Source: Acanthosepion lycidas (taxonomy: Eukaryota; Mollusca; Cephalopoda; Sepiida; Sepiidae). From it: a stretch of DNA of 64,000 nucleotides. Position 1 is the stretch's first letter. Every line of letters starts with the position of its first letter. The notes under the pieces are model-generated. The model searched no databases and was not told the origin of the DNA. It saw only the letters and a list, made by a program, of their open reading frames with translations. The stretch is from NCBI GenBank assembly GCA_963932145.1, contig OZ010596.1:82077180-82141179 (forward strand), read 5' to 3'. Below are positions 52,030 through 62,261 of the stretch, in pieces. The translations under genes were made by a program, and so were the position numbers.

Positions 52030-53010
52030 AACATACTGGTTTAGTTTTCATCGACTTCTCCAGGAATTCCTTTTCTTTATTATCTGTGAATTGCCGTGAC
52101 TTGTTGGGAAAGATGGAGTTGTTTCCTCTTGTCTTCTACACAGATTTCCTTTATTATTTGTCAATAGCCATGAATTCTTGGGTATAACAGTGGAGTGGTT
52201 TCTCATTGACTTCTCTACAAATTCCTTTTGTTTATTATCTGTGAATTGCCATTGCGTCTTGGAAGAAAAGTTGAGTGGTATCCCATTGCCTTCTCCACAA
52301 TTTACTTTTCTTTATTATCTGTGAATCGTCATGACTTCTTGGAAAAGATGAAGTTGTTTCTACTTGTCTTCTACAGAGATTTCCTTTATTATTTGACAAT
52401 AGTCATGATTTCTTCGGTATGACAGTGGACTTGTTTCTCATTGACTTCTCTACAAATTCCTTTTCTTTATTATCTATGAATTTCATGACTTCTTGGGAAA
52501 GATGGAGTTGTTTCCTCTTGTCTTCTACACAGATTTCCTTTATTATTTGTCAATAGCCATGACGTCTTGTGTATGACTGCGGAGTGGTTTCTCACTGACT
52601 TCTCTACAAATTCCTTGTTTTTATTTTCTGTGAATTGCCATTCCGTCTTGGAAAAAACAGTTGACTGGTTTCCCATTCCCTTCTCCACAATTTACTTTTA
52701 TCTGTGATTTGTCATGACTTCTCAGGAGAGAAATTCGTGTGCTTTTCCAATACTTCTCCCCAAATTCCTTTTCTTTACTATCTGTGAATTGCTATTATTC
52801 TCGGGAAAGATAGTGATGTGGTTTCCCATTGCCTCTCCACAAATTCCCTTTTTTTATAATCTGGGAATTACCGTTTCTTTTTGGAAAAGTTAGTGGAGTA
52901 GTTTCTTATTGCCTTTTCAACAGATTCCTTTTCTTTATTATCTTTGAATTGCTGTGACGTCTTGGTAAAGATGGAGTTATTTACCCTTACCTTCTTCCAC
53001 AGATTCCTTT
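52030..53010. repeat. Minisatellite of about 84-bp unit, about 11-12 copies
   Basis: Each unit contains a version of TTATTATCTGTGAATTGCC, ATGACTTCTTGGGAAAGATG, GGTTTCTCATTGACTTCTCT and ACAAATTCCTTTTCT. Units diverge by 10-25 percent. The unit length is a multiple of three, so frames of 60-80 codons appear on both strands, but no family fits. Confidence 0.85.
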
Positions 53011-53215
53011 TATTATTATTATTGAAATCAAAGGAGATATAGCCGGTCTCTTACCAGACAAATTTGTATGAATGGATGACGGCGAGTTACATGGCAAATG
53101 GACAAACGTTTGTAAATAGCTACGAGAGATAGAAGAGTGTAGAGAGCTATGATCCACCACGTCCTGAATGGACACGGTGCATAGAAGTATATGCACGCAA
53201 TACACTAGTGGTAAC
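53011..53215 (+). pseudogene. LINE C-terminal tail fragment
   Basis: GTATGAATGGATGACGGCGA, AGAGTGTAGAGAGCTATGAT and CTGAATGGACACGGTGCATA correspond to the W-x-M-x-x-H-V-x-K-G-H-G-T tail of the LINE family seen at 30.8 and 45.3 kb. Confidence 0.5.
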
Positions 53216-53277
53216 ATTTTAATGCACATTTTAATGCACATTTTAACACAGGTTTTGGAACAAAATCTGGTATTGTA

Positions 53278-53380
53278 TTAGGTTGGTGCAAAAATAATGA
53301 CGTAATAATGTCGTTTTTTGACGTATTTTTTAACGTCAAAAAACGACATTATTACGTCATTATTTTTTGCACCAACCTAA
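53278..53380. mobile_element. Mariner MITE, 103 bp
   Basis: TTAGGTTGGTGCAAAAATAA ... ACCAACCTAA with TA duplications. Same core as the 42.9-kb copy, with one extra T. Confidence 0.95.
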
Positions 53381-53514
53381 TAATTATGTAGTCTTTTAGA
53401 AATAGGTTTAAACCAGAAAGAAGTTGGTACAAATCTAAATTTAATACAGTAGGGATATATATATATATATAGATCCACCATGGGGAAACATTTTCACGCA
53501 CATTTTATTACAGG

Positions 53515-53600
53515 TGGGTTGGTTTAGTTTATTTTGCGGCATATCAACCTCAATGGGTTATATAATGGCGACAAATTTTTTTCATCCTTTATGGCAATTC
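53515..53600 (+). repeat. GCTGGTAA-repeat head fragment
   Basis: GGTTTAGTTTATTTTGCGGC, ATATCAACCTCAATGGGTTA and TAATGGCGACA only. Confidence 0.65.
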
Positions 53601-53805
53601 TAGAGGAAGCAGCATATTGTGATCTGATCATTTTAGGATAGGACCTTCATTATTCACTTTTAACTTAAATTCCTTTTTATTCAAGTTTACTTTTCATAAA
53701 GTTAATACAAGTTTCACTGATCTGAAATTATCATTTCTTTAATTCATTATAAACAAAATGATTTTGATAACAAATGCTTTTTAATATTACTTGTGACTTT
53801 CATAT
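53601..53805. other. Unassigned stretch
   Basis: AT-rich, no gene or repeat that I can support. Confidence 0.3.
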
Positions 53806-54190
53806 ACAGCTTCCACTGGTTGTTTTTCAGCATATCAACACCTCAATGGGTTATTTAATGCCGACAAAATTTTTATTTCTGGTAATTTTTCAAAAATATA
53901 TTGCTGGTAATATCTTCTTTTTTTTATTATAAATAATTTATGGTATTAAAACTTATTTTTACACTTTCATAGTGTTTTGATCCCAGTTTGGGGGTTAACT
54001 AATTGCTCATATTTGGGACCCTAACAGGCGCTACCACCCCGGATCAGGGTAGACCTAGGAACACCAGCAATTAAGAGGTGGTTCCAAGCTCCTCAAAACC
54101 TCCTGATCAGAGGACTTGCTGTTGGACGTAGTTTATCGTCTTAGACAGGATGCCCGATGTAGTTTATCGTCGTACCTAGGACACGGAGGT
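53806..54190 (+). repeat. GCTGGTAA composite repeat
   Basis: Head CATATCAACACCTCAATGGG and TTAATGCCGACAAAA, two short minisatellite units, and tail ACACTTTCATAGTGTTTTGA, CCAGTTTGGGGGTTAACTA, GGACCCTAACAGGCGCTACC, CTCCTCAAAACCTCCTGATC and TAGTTTATCGTC (twice). It is the cleanest tail copy. Confidence 0.8.
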
Positions 54191-54373
54191 AGCATTACAG
54201 GTGGGCAGAAAAAACATAATATGGCGTTCAGTCCATCGAGGATTATCATCCTTTAATAATATTTCTGCATTTACAAGAGCAGTTGATACAACCTTGGGAA
54301 CGAAGTAGATTATATTGAAAGAGCATATTTGAAAGCATTTTTTATTTGATAACAGGAATATGGGAATAAAAAA

Positions 54374-54376
<3 letters not shown>

Positions 54377-54450
<74 letters not shown>
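54377..54450. repeat. CA/TA microsatellite
   Basis: About 17 CA units then about 20 TA units. Confidence 0.9.
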
Positions 54451-54457
54451 TATATAT

Positions 54458-54539
54458 CACATTATGAAATGGACAAAGTCCGACAATTATTTATTATTAT
54501 CTTAAAATAATTGTCGGACTTTGTCCATTTCATAATGTG
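54458..54539. mobile_element. Perfect hairpin, 34-bp arms, MITE-like
   Basis: CACATTATGAAATGGACAAA with GTCCGACAATTATT at 54458-54491 is exactly inverted at 54506-54539 around a 14-base AT loop. Perfect arms suggest a young foldback element or a recent inverted duplication. Confidence 0.6.
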
Positions 54540-54574
54540 TGACGTCATTTGTTTACATTTGCCATGAGCAGATA

Positions 54575-54850
54575 TGAATGTACGTGAGAGATTCATGGAA
54601 GATTGAAGTTTAAATACAGTAAATTCGACCTTGCTTAGCGAACGCTCCCCTGTGGCCAAATCGGTTAAAGGCACGTCAAGCTAAATGACGGTTCCGTATA
54701 GGGTACAGGTTCGAATCCTGTGAAAATTTCTCGGACATTCAGGTCGGTAAATGTTGTTTAATACTGTTTATTATAAACGGAGCATTTACTTAAATATTTG
54801 TATCTATAAAAAGAATGTATAAACATAAAAATGTATTTATATATGTATGT
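54575..54850 (+). mobile_element. SINE-C, tRNA-derived
   Basis: Box A TGGCCAAATCGG at 54653-54664, box B GGTTCGAATCC at 54708-54718 with a perfect ACAGG/CCTGT T stem, then an unrelated body (ATTTCTCGGACATTCAGGTC, AATACTGTTTATTATAAACG) ending in an AT-rich tail. An inverted copy lies at 59737-60000. The long leader before box A and the dispersed body argue against a functional tRNA. Confidence 0.75.
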
Positions 54851-55133
54851 AAGTTTCGTTGAAAACGACTGACAAAGTGTGATGGTTGAGTTTTTTATAT
54901 AATTTCTAATGCGTTCGAATATTTTTTCTTTTCAGGAAATAAATTATATAAAAATTGTCCGAACGTTTTTCCAAGCGCTTTTAGCTATATTTTTAGCCAT
55001 TATCAAGGAAGAATTTTATTTTATTTTTAACTGAATCTATGCATTGTTTCCTGTGTGTATCTAGACTTTTAGGAATGTTTTATTTTCCAAAGACCGTCAG
55101 CACTAAAACATAATAATGATGATGATGATGATG
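54851..55133. other. Unassigned stretch
   Basis: AT-rich, with an ATG/GAT run at 55113-55132 (GATGATGATG). No gene. Confidence 0.35.
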
Positions 55134-55445
55134 CTTGCAAACTAGAATGCACACACTGAAAAATTGTCTTAGCCCAAAATGCAGATTCTGTGATAAATAT
55201 CCAGAAACAATTTACCATCTTGTAACAGGTTGCAGGGTATAGGCATCCACTGAATATAAAACCCGCCATGACAGAGTGGGTCAATATCTGCATTGGAAAA
55301 TACGCAACTTTTACGGAAAAGAAACTGCAAGAAACGGGTATGAATAGCACCCAGACACGGTTACTGACATAGGACCTCTAACAATTACATGGGACTTTAT
55401 AATAAACACAGATAAAGCTAATGGCCTAGACATTGTGATTGTGAA
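55134..55445 (+). pseudogene. LINE C-terminal domain, first part
   Basis: The plus strand encodes CRFCDKYPETIYHLVTGC, a zinc-knuckle of the C-x2-C-x7-H-x4-C type, then EYKTRHDRVGQYLHWKI and WDFIINTDKANGLDIVIVN. This order is typical of the C-terminus of some invertebrate LINE polyproteins. A stop and a frame change separate the parts. It differs from the RQL-FLGHVMR LINE in the rest of the window. Confidence 0.65.
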
Positions 55446-55580
55446 CATGACACATACCTAAAACTACCGGAAATTTCTCTTCCATAAAACATTTCCCCCA
55501 AATTTTTAAAGAAGCTTAAACAAAAACACAATATACTTTTATCGCCGCTGTATATTTTAATTTATTTTTGAAAATCTTCA
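55446..55580. mobile_element. PLE-like insertion in the LINE
   Basis: GACACATACCTAAAACTACC, GGAAATTTCTCTTCCATAAA and ACATTTCCCCCAAATTTTTA, with AAAGAAGCTTAAACAAAA, recur as a direct repeat at 57049-57125. Here it splits the LINE reading. Confidence 0.5.
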
Positions 55581-55810
55581 AAAGCTATCAAAATACAAGG
55601 ATCTTGAAGTAGAAATCTCAAAAATATAGCACATGAGGATATCAATAATTCCAGTAGCAATTGGAGCACTCGGATTGATTGGAAAAGGTTCTGATAGTCT
55701 CACTGAAGGGATTCCTGGTAACCATACCTTAAAGAAATATAAAAATGTTATTCACAAGTACAGCTCATGCATTACGAAGAACTTTATCTATGTAAAATGT
55801 ATGTGATCTC
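55581..55810 (+). pseudogene. LINE C-terminal domain, last part
   Basis: KLSKYKDLEVEISKI, then IIPVAIGALGLIGKGSDSL and TLKKYKNVIHKYSSCITKN. The IPVVIGALG motif is near the C-terminus of the same LINE class as 55134-55445, so the two parts belong to one interrupted element. Confidence 0.6.
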
Positions 55811-55904
55811 TTCTTGCAAAAATGATCAGTGGACAATATGAATTTATTTCTGGACTAAGGTCTATGAATGGGACCCGGAACGAAATGTGTTTACAACAGA
55901 AATA

Positions 55905-56000
55905 AAAGTCTGTCTATATTTCTGAGATGAGGTATTATGTACATTATTTACATTATTCAGAGTATTGTCTTCACCTTTGTCGCCATATTTATCACTTGTC
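55905..56000 (-). mobile_element. SINE-A 3' end, truncated
   Basis: Minus-strand GTGATAAATATGGCGACAAA, then GTAAATAATGTACATAATAC and TCAGAAATATAGACAGAC. It meets the head of the next SINE-A at 56001. Confidence 0.65.
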
Positions 56001-56315
56001 CTCAAGGACACATGGCACTGTGGATAAAGGCGTTGGTTAGATCCAGTGACGGGACCCAAAGAATGTGAGTTCAATACCCGGTTAAGGCAGTGGAGAACTT
56101 TCAGAGGGAAATTAGCAGGAGATAACTGATAACTGACATCCATCAAACATGGCACGTGGAACTAGAACAGTCTACCCCAGTGAGTGAAATAAAGGGTCCA
56201 GTTCGAAATTCCAACCACCTGAAGAAGGCCGGAGCGTACAACGGCCGGAACTTTGTAATAAATATGGCGACAAAATGAGGACAATAGTCCGAATAATGTA
56301 AATAATGTAGAAATA
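56001..56315 (+). mobile_element. SINE-A copy
   Basis: Head GACACATGGCACTGTGGATA, AAGGCGTTGGTTAGATCC, box-B region TGAGTTCAATACCCGGTTAA, body GGAACTAGAACAGTCTACCC, and tail CTGAAGAAGGCCGGAGCG, CGGCCGGAACTTTGTAATAA. The tail runs into an AAT array. Confidence 0.75.
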
Positions 56316-56321
56316 AAAGTA

Positions 56322-56359
<38 letters not shown>

Positions 56360-56407
56360 GAAGAAGAAGAAGAAGAAGAAGAACAACAACAACAACAACA
56401 ACAACAA
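56322..56407. repeat. AAT / AAG / AAC trinucleotide array
   Basis: Three successive runs (AAT, AAG, AAC), likely grown from the A-rich SINE tail. Confidence 0.9.
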
Positions 56408-57048
56408 TAGTAATCTAAAGCCGATAAAAGAAATTGATCTGCTGGGTTAGGTCAGATGTTTATGTAAAGAGCAACGCATTTTAAACGTGGTGTGCAATTT
56501 AATCGTCTGTGTCAATCTAATCAGGCCGATGTGAACGCGTCAGTATTAGAGATGACACGAGAGATGGCGAGATCAGCGTGTGATTTACAATATTTGTTTA
56601 CATGTAGACTTATACTGGATGAATCATTACCTGAATCTTAAAGAAAGAGATCAACAGAAAGGAAAATGGGTTGAATTACTTTACACACGAGCTAAGTAGA
56701 TAAAAGTTTCATGCATACATACATGCACACACACAAACATATGACTCCCATACCAAACATCCCACAATCAACATACGGACACTACCAGAAATAAATAAAA
56801 GGGTCTTCTAGACGCGCAAATATTCTCACCCAGCTCTCAACTAGGGACATGATACACAAGCATGCAAACTCGCCAACATCCTACTATCAGATTCAGGAAT
56901 TATACATACGGGTGTTATCGGACGGACACGACAAGACTGATAGAGAGATGCGCAGTAGAATCCAAACATACACAGACGCGCGCAGACACGTACGCATTAA
57001 CACCAAAAGACAAAGACATGTGAGGTTTACCTGACAAATGAAAAACAA
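56408..57048. other. Unassigned stretch
   Basis: Contains CATACATACATGCACACAC. A 61-codon frame at 56849 has no recognised motif. Confidence 0.3.
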
Positions 57049-57160
57049 CACGACACATACCTAAAACTACCGGAAATTTCTCTTCCATAAAACATTTCCC
57101 CCAAATTTTTAAAGAAGCTTAAATAAAAGCGAAACGTTAAATTTATTTTTCCTATTTTTT
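57049..57160 (+). mobile_element. PLE-like terminal motif
   Basis: Direct repeat of 55446-55520, followed by AAGAAGCTTAAATAAAAGCG and GAAACGTTAAATTTAT. GCTT/AAGC closes a small stem before GAAAC, as in the 25.57-kb motif. Confidence 0.5.
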
Positions 57161-57450
57161 CCTTAGCCAATCATTCTGTGAGATTCTAATACTTATTTGA
57201 TCACTTTTACAGTTGTGGACAGAATTATTCCCCACCCCGCATCCATTATTGCAAATAAAGCTGTAATGCCTCAGATTTTCAGAGAAACTTCGTGTGCATT
57301 TTTTTTTTTTTTTTTTTTAACAAATGATGAAATAATGGATTTAAAAGAATATTGTGGAATCTTCCACAACTTAACCAGCCTTACCTCTTTGTAGGAAATG
57401 CACTCTTCCTATCTGGTAAGCCAAATTCTACTTTCAGACAATATAACAAG
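57161..57450. other. Unassigned stretch with T run
   Basis: T run at about 57300-57318. No gene supported. Confidence 0.3.
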
Positions 57451-57469
57451 TATTCATTGGTCAATCACC

Positions 57470-57620
57470 TCCAATCTGGCTTGCTGATTGGTCAGTTCCG
57501 ACCAATCAAACCGCCTGCACGCGACCAATCTGTTTTCCTGCTCATATGCTGGGAACCACTCAGCGATTATATAAACCGAACACGTGTGAACCTTTTCGAG
57601 TAGTAATTACCAAGTTTCAA
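57470..57620 (+). promoter_or_regulatory. CCAAT-rich, TATA-containing promoter-like stretch
   Basis: GCTGATTGGTCAGTTCCGAC followed by CAATCAAACC and GCACGCGACCAATCTG gives an inverted and two direct CCAAT boxes within about 60 bp; GATTATATAAACC near 57568 is a TATA box about 40 bp downstream. The order CCAAT-CCAAT-TATA is that of a Pol II core promoter. No gene follows within view; it could be an LTR or an isolated 5' end. Inference only. Confidence 0.35.
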
Positions 57621-58394
57621 GATGTAACCTTCACCGACTCCCGTCTTAGTCATTGCTGACCAGACGTTAAAGAAAATTACCAACTTTAGAAAGTCAGCAA
57701 CAGTGCCACAGAGAATTGCCAACTTACTCCAGGTCGTTCGAAACCAAACTTTGCCGCCACAAAAAACACCTCAACGCTGACTCGCTAATATTTTAACTCT
57801 ACCAATTCTGTGGACAGTATTTCTCAGATATTGCTTACTTAAAGTAAATTACATTTACTATTTATTAAGTGAAAATCTATATATGAACGACCGTAGAAAT
57901 ATTACAGTAAAAGGTAAATAACTTTTCAAGAACTTTTCTGAACTCTTTGCAAACATAACAGTAACACACAACTATATTCTACTTGTAGATGATTTTGAAC
58001 TGTATGCAAATGTTTTATCCAATTTCATTCATAATATGAACTCAGGCACAAATATTCCAAGTTAAAGGGACACAACTTTGTCCTATTCTTTGGTGCACAT
58101 TGTACGTCAATTTAAATAAAACTTATTGTTATGTTATAAACAATTCGGTTGGATTTTATATTTTAATTTTGATGTAAGTGGAAATAGTTAATTGACACGC
58201 AACCTATTCTTAACAAATATTGCCACACAATTAATCCATCCACTACAATATGTAGTGATGCCCGCTATATATTTTTAAAATTTTAATGTCAGACAATAAT
58301 AGGAAAAAACCCCAAAATCATTTAATAAAGGATAAAATTATGGAGCCTAAAAAGAATCACAGTTATCAATTACATTAATTTTTGTCTTAGGAAT
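57621..58394. other. Unassigned AT-rich stretch
   Basis: Downstream of the promoter-like stretch, no frame longer than chance and no clear splice structure. Confidence 0.3.
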
Positions 58395-58561
58395 TCACCC
58401 ATGAAGATGATCTTGGATGAGATTGAAAGTACTTGGGAAAATAAAAGAAATGAAAATAACTACGGCGGTTTCCTTAATGTGTTTAATAACAACATTAAGA
58501 AATTGATCCGTGAATTTGAGAGGATTAAAATTAAAATAAACATATATCCTGATTATTCAAC

Positions 58562-58563
<2 letters not shown>
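58395..58563 (+). pseudogene. PLE terminal motif and N-terminal coding fragment D
   Basis: TGAAGATGATCTTGGATGAG and GAAAGTACTTGGGAAAATAA form the terminal motif; the frame continues ENKRNENNYGGFLNVFNNNI and KKLIREFERI, like YGDFLSSFNDNVKLIRRYEK at 43.26 kb. It runs into CA/TA repeat after YSTKHT. Confidence 0.6.

Positions 58564-58637
<74 letters not shown>
58564..58637. repeat. CA/TA microsatellite between head-to-head PLE fragments
   Basis: About 14 CA then about 22 TA units. Confidence 0.9.
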
Positions 58638-58641
<4 letters not shown>

Positions 58642-58745
58642 GTATTTAGGCAGCAGTCTGTCATTTATACATGTTACATTAAACACGTCAGACAAATTAA
58701 ATAAAAAACTTAATCACAATACATTGTCTGTCGTCTTTAATGAAA
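58638..58745 (-). pseudogene. PLE N-terminal coding fragment E
   Basis: The minus strand reads a decayed NVTCINDRLLPKYPI before entering IYIYIY. GGGTATTTAGGCAGCAG is the inverted LLPKYP codon string. Confidence 0.5.
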
Positions 58746-59227
58746 CTTATATATATATATACGGATGTCAGAATTCGTTGAAAAATACATCCCCATCCGT
58801 AGCTAAACTTAACCCCTTTTTCGAACGTAACAAATAACTGATACAACAAAAGTTAATAAAAGTGAACACGCTACCACCCCTTGTCTGGATGATTGGATTT
58901 CTCTGTATACTTGGTTAACGTAAATTGCAGTTAAAACTCAGTCAATTTAAAAATAAGTTACTCCAAAATTCGCTTGAGGCTGAAATGGAACTAATGTTTT
59001 TAATTTAATTACAAAATTAAATTTATAGTTTTTAGCTTCCATTTTTGAAACATGGTTATTACTGTGTAGCGAAAAAAACATATTTTAAATCAGTTAATTT
59101 ATATTATTAATGCTCTGTAAATTCACATTGAACACTATTTTGTAAAAAATAAAAATATCAATCGGAACACCGGATTATATATCTTACTGTTCTTTCTTTT
59201 TATTTAAATATACATACATACATGCAT
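58746..59227. other. Unassigned AT-rich stretch
   Basis: No gene or repeat supported. Confidence 0.3.
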
Positions 59228-59228
59228 G

Positions 59229-59290
<62 letters not shown>
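59228..59290. repeat. TA microsatellite
   Basis: About 30 TA units preceded by ACATACATACATGCATGC. Confidence 0.9.
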
Positions 59291-59294
<4 letters not shown>

Positions 59295-59708
59295 CTTCCT
59301 TAAACGTTAATAAATAAAAAGCAGAGCATCTACTCAAATATGAATATTCATTAAAAATAACGTTTAAGCAATAAATTAAAATATTTCTGCTTAATAAATG
59401 AAAAATACATTCCTATATATTCTGTATATACATTCATCAACAGACAGACTGTTTCGCTATATCACAGCTCTTTAAGGTGGCTAGACATCCCATTGCTTCA
59501 AGCGGGGATCGTAACACGACCGATTTGATATTAATCAATGATCCTACCTCGAGGCTATCGTCGCACGTGTGAAACTCAATTCTTACCTGAAGAGTAATAC
59601 ATTAAGAACAGGAGGAGACGCTGTTTTTAAAATCACCTTTGTCTCGAGAGCTCAACCGGATTTCCCGAAAACATATATTTTCATCCACAGATAGGCCGCT
59701 TCGCTGCG
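59291..59708. other. Unassigned stretch
   Basis: Contains GGGGATCGTAACACGACCGA and AGGCTATCGTCGCACGTGTG. No gene, RNA or repeat that I can support. Confidence 0.3.
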
Positions 59709-59736
59709 TATATATATATATATATATATATATATA

Positions 59737-60000
59737 CTAAGGCATTTTTATGTTTATACATTCTTTTTATAGATACAAATATTTAAGTAAATGCTCTGTT
59801 TATAATAAACAGTATTAAACAACATTTACCGGCCTGAATGTCCGAGAAATTTTCACAGAAAATATTAGTCCTCTGACAGGAATCGAACCTGTATCCTATA
59901 CGGAACCGTCATTTAGCTTGACGTGCCTTTACCGATTTGGCCAGACGAGCGTTCGGTTAGCAAGGTCGAATGTACTGCCTTTAAACTTCAATCTTCCATG
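59737..60000 (-). mobile_element. SINE-C, inverted copy
   Basis: On the minus strand, TGGCCAAATCGGTAAAGGC and CAGGTTCGATTCCTGTCAGA carry boxes A and B; the body CTCGGACATTCAGGCCGG and AATACTGTTTATTATAAACA matches 54722-54780. Confidence 0.75.
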
Positions 60001-60002
60001 AA

Positions 60003-60730
60003 TCTCTCACGTACATTCATATCTGTCGGAGGACGAATATTTTCTGTGAAAATTTCTCGGACATTCAAGAGAGCCATGACTGAATTCACTCCACCAAAAA
60101 TTTGGGAACAGCATGTTGTACTGCTTCGCATTTGAGCTGGAAACTCCAATACGAACATTTGAGTGTTTGAGTGTCAATCTGAAGATAGTGCAGAGGATAT
60201 GGAAAGAGCTGGATGAGCCCAATGGCGATTACGAAGGTGTTTGGATTGATCACTACTGATAGCAACGTTATGTCTCCATTCATCTTGCCACAGATCCTCA
60301 ACACTGAGGCCTAAATGAAGTCCCTTGAGGATGTAGTGCTGCCCTGGGTCAAGGCCTTATGTCTGGCAACAGGACTCTGCACCATGCCACACAAGCTGGA
60401 GAGACTAGTCATGGCTGTCAGACAATTTCTGCGACCACATCACTCCTTACATCTTGCTCCCTCCCCTAACTCCCCAGACTGCAACCCCCTTGATTATTAT
60501 GTGTGAGCGCAGTTGAGCGAGAGACCAACAAAACTCTTTGTCGGACCAAAGATGAAGGCAAGGATTATGGCAGCATTCACCAACTTAAACAAGGAGACCG
60601 TCCAGAAGAGTTGCAGGAGATTTCGGAGGTTGTGGTTGATGCCAATTCCGATTTTACTGGATCAATTTACTTTTTCAGTAAATTTCTCTATTTCATATTT
60701 TTGTTTAATTTTGTTAAGTATATCTGTTAA
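60003..60730 (+). pseudogene. Decayed Tc1/mariner-superfamily transposase
   Basis: TTTGGGAACAGCATGTTGTA starts a decayed helix-turn-helix region. A longer frame then gives MKSLEDVVLPWVKALCLATG and SPNSPDCNPLDYYVW, the SPDLNPLDY-type motif with the third catalytic Asp of this superfamily, followed by a C-terminal helix LNKETVQKSCRRFRRL. The QDSAPSH-type second motif is degraded (TGLCTMPHK). Several frame changes. Inverted ends were not found; the SINE-C copy abuts on the left. Confidence 0.65.
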
Positions 60731-60791
60731 AATGTGATCTCGACGTTATTTTCATTTTTGCGTAATTTAAACGACAATTCATCCATCACAG

Positions 60792-60792
<1 letters not shown>

Positions 60793-60855
<63 letters not shown>
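60793..60855. repeat. CT/TA microsatellite
   Basis: CT run followed by TA run. Confidence 0.9.
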
Positions 60856-60856
<1 letters not shown>

Positions 60857-60959
60857 CAATTAAATAAATGTACTGTAACAGTGAGAATCTCTTTTATTTC
60901 CCATCCCATTATCAAGGGTGCAGTTGGTATGCCAAAACCAAGACAATAGAGAGATGAAA

Positions 60960-61113
60960 ATGATGTTACAGTGTTTCTTGTTTTATTTAATTGTAATATG
61001 ACGGAAACATATTCGTGAATATGAAAGGATTATGATAAAAATAAGCAGACCTAGTGTTTGTATTTTATTCAGTCAGACATGCTTAAAAGAGAATTTGCTG
61101 CCTAAATACACAA
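60960..61113 (+). pseudogene. PLE N-terminal coding fragment F
   Basis: The frame reads IMIKISRPSVCILFSQTCLK and ENLLPKYTNTYT before HTHT and IYIY. LLPKYT and FSQTCL place it with the fragments at 42.7, 43.3, 43.9 and 58.6 kb. Confidence 0.6.
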
Positions 61114-61127
61114 ACACATACACACAC

Positions 61128-61200
<73 letters not shown>
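61114..61200. repeat. CA/TA microsatellite
   Basis: CA then TA run directly after the LLPKYT codons. Confidence 0.9.
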
Positions 61201-61203
<3 letters not shown>

Positions 61204-61400
61204 GTAAACTTAAGGCTGTCCGCCATCGCTGACAACGACGCAGTACTTCCATCTCCGCCCGTCCTCTGCCGGCTGCCAAGTGAGATACCAGCCCGATCCG
61301 TGAACGACAATTTCTCGAGCGTAGGTAGCAGGGAAACATGCCCGGTGCTGGATTGACAAGTTGCAGATAATGATGGCGTCCCCTCCCTTATATATATATA
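61201..61400. other. GC-richer insertion between TA tracts
   Basis: CTGTCCGCCATCGCTGACAA and CGCCCGTCCTCTGCCGGCTG stand out from the AT-rich surroundings. It is flanked by TA runs on both sides and overlaps an 88-codon minus frame with no motif. Probably a mobile-element fragment of unknown type. Confidence 0.35.
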
Positions 61401-61409
61401 TTGGATAGG

Positions 61410-61480
61410 ATAGGATAAGGAACAAATAGTGAACGTTTCAATTTTATTAAAGCTTCATCAGAGATTGAGATATAGAGGAA
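61410..61480 (-). mobile_element. PLE-like terminal motif
   Basis: Minus strand CTGATGAAGCTTTAATAAAA followed by TTGAAACGTTCAC, a relative of the 25.57-kb motif with a weaker stem II. Confidence 0.4.
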
Positions 61481-61880
61481 AAAATTCTGATAGTTTTATA
61501 TTTGTCTTTTTTGATTTTCATTGGTTGAGTAGGCTTCGCGTTTTCATTGGTTGAGGAACATTCGCGTGTATAATTTGTGGCGTTCTGAACTCATGGATCT
61601 CAAATAAATAATGGATACTAAGCTTAAGTTAACGGTAAAAACTACATGTTGCTTTATGTAGGTAAGTGTATCATAATTCTATTTCTGTTTAACTATCTCT
61701 ATATGTGCGTGTATGTGTGTGGGGGTGTCTGAGAATTAAAGATAATTTTGAAATCTAAACTCGTTATTCAATTTAGAAACAAGAAACTTGTAATTATAAA
61801 TAAAATATTTATAACCTAACAAGCTGTCTTTATGCCTTAATATTACTTAACGGTTAAGATTTGAAGAGAAAGAAACAATT

Positions 61881-61883
<3 letters not shown>
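61481..61883. other. Unassigned stretch
   Basis: TTTTCATTGGTTGAGTAGGC and TTTTCATTGGTTGAGGAACA form a short direct repeat containing inverted CCAAT boxes. No gene. Confidence 0.35.

Positions 61884-61952
<69 letters not shown>
61884..61952. repeat. TA/GA microsatellite
   Basis: About 22 TA units then about 11 GA units. Confidence 0.9.
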
Positions 61953-62261
61953 GCAACTGAAGAGACTGATATAGACTAAACAAATGATCAGTGTTAGGCC
62001 TAAAAATCTGGCCATTTTAAATTAAGCCAATTGAACAAGATATTACTTATTTAATTAAGTCGAAGTTCACTTGTATAGAAGTTTTTAATCGGTTAAAGCA
62101 AATTATTTCAGGCAAAACATGGAATCTAATATGATATAAGACAAGCAATTGCATTCACTATGCGTCGACCAACTATACGGGGCCATGTTTTACAAGTGTC
62201 GATCAAAAAGTAATGGTTGTGCTTCGGTAAATAGACTATGTTTAATAGTCGAGTCGCACAA

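Noticed and set aside
54653-54718. Functional tRNA gene
   Set aside because: Box B is exact, but the element has an unrelated body, a second dispersed copy and no closing acceptor stem.
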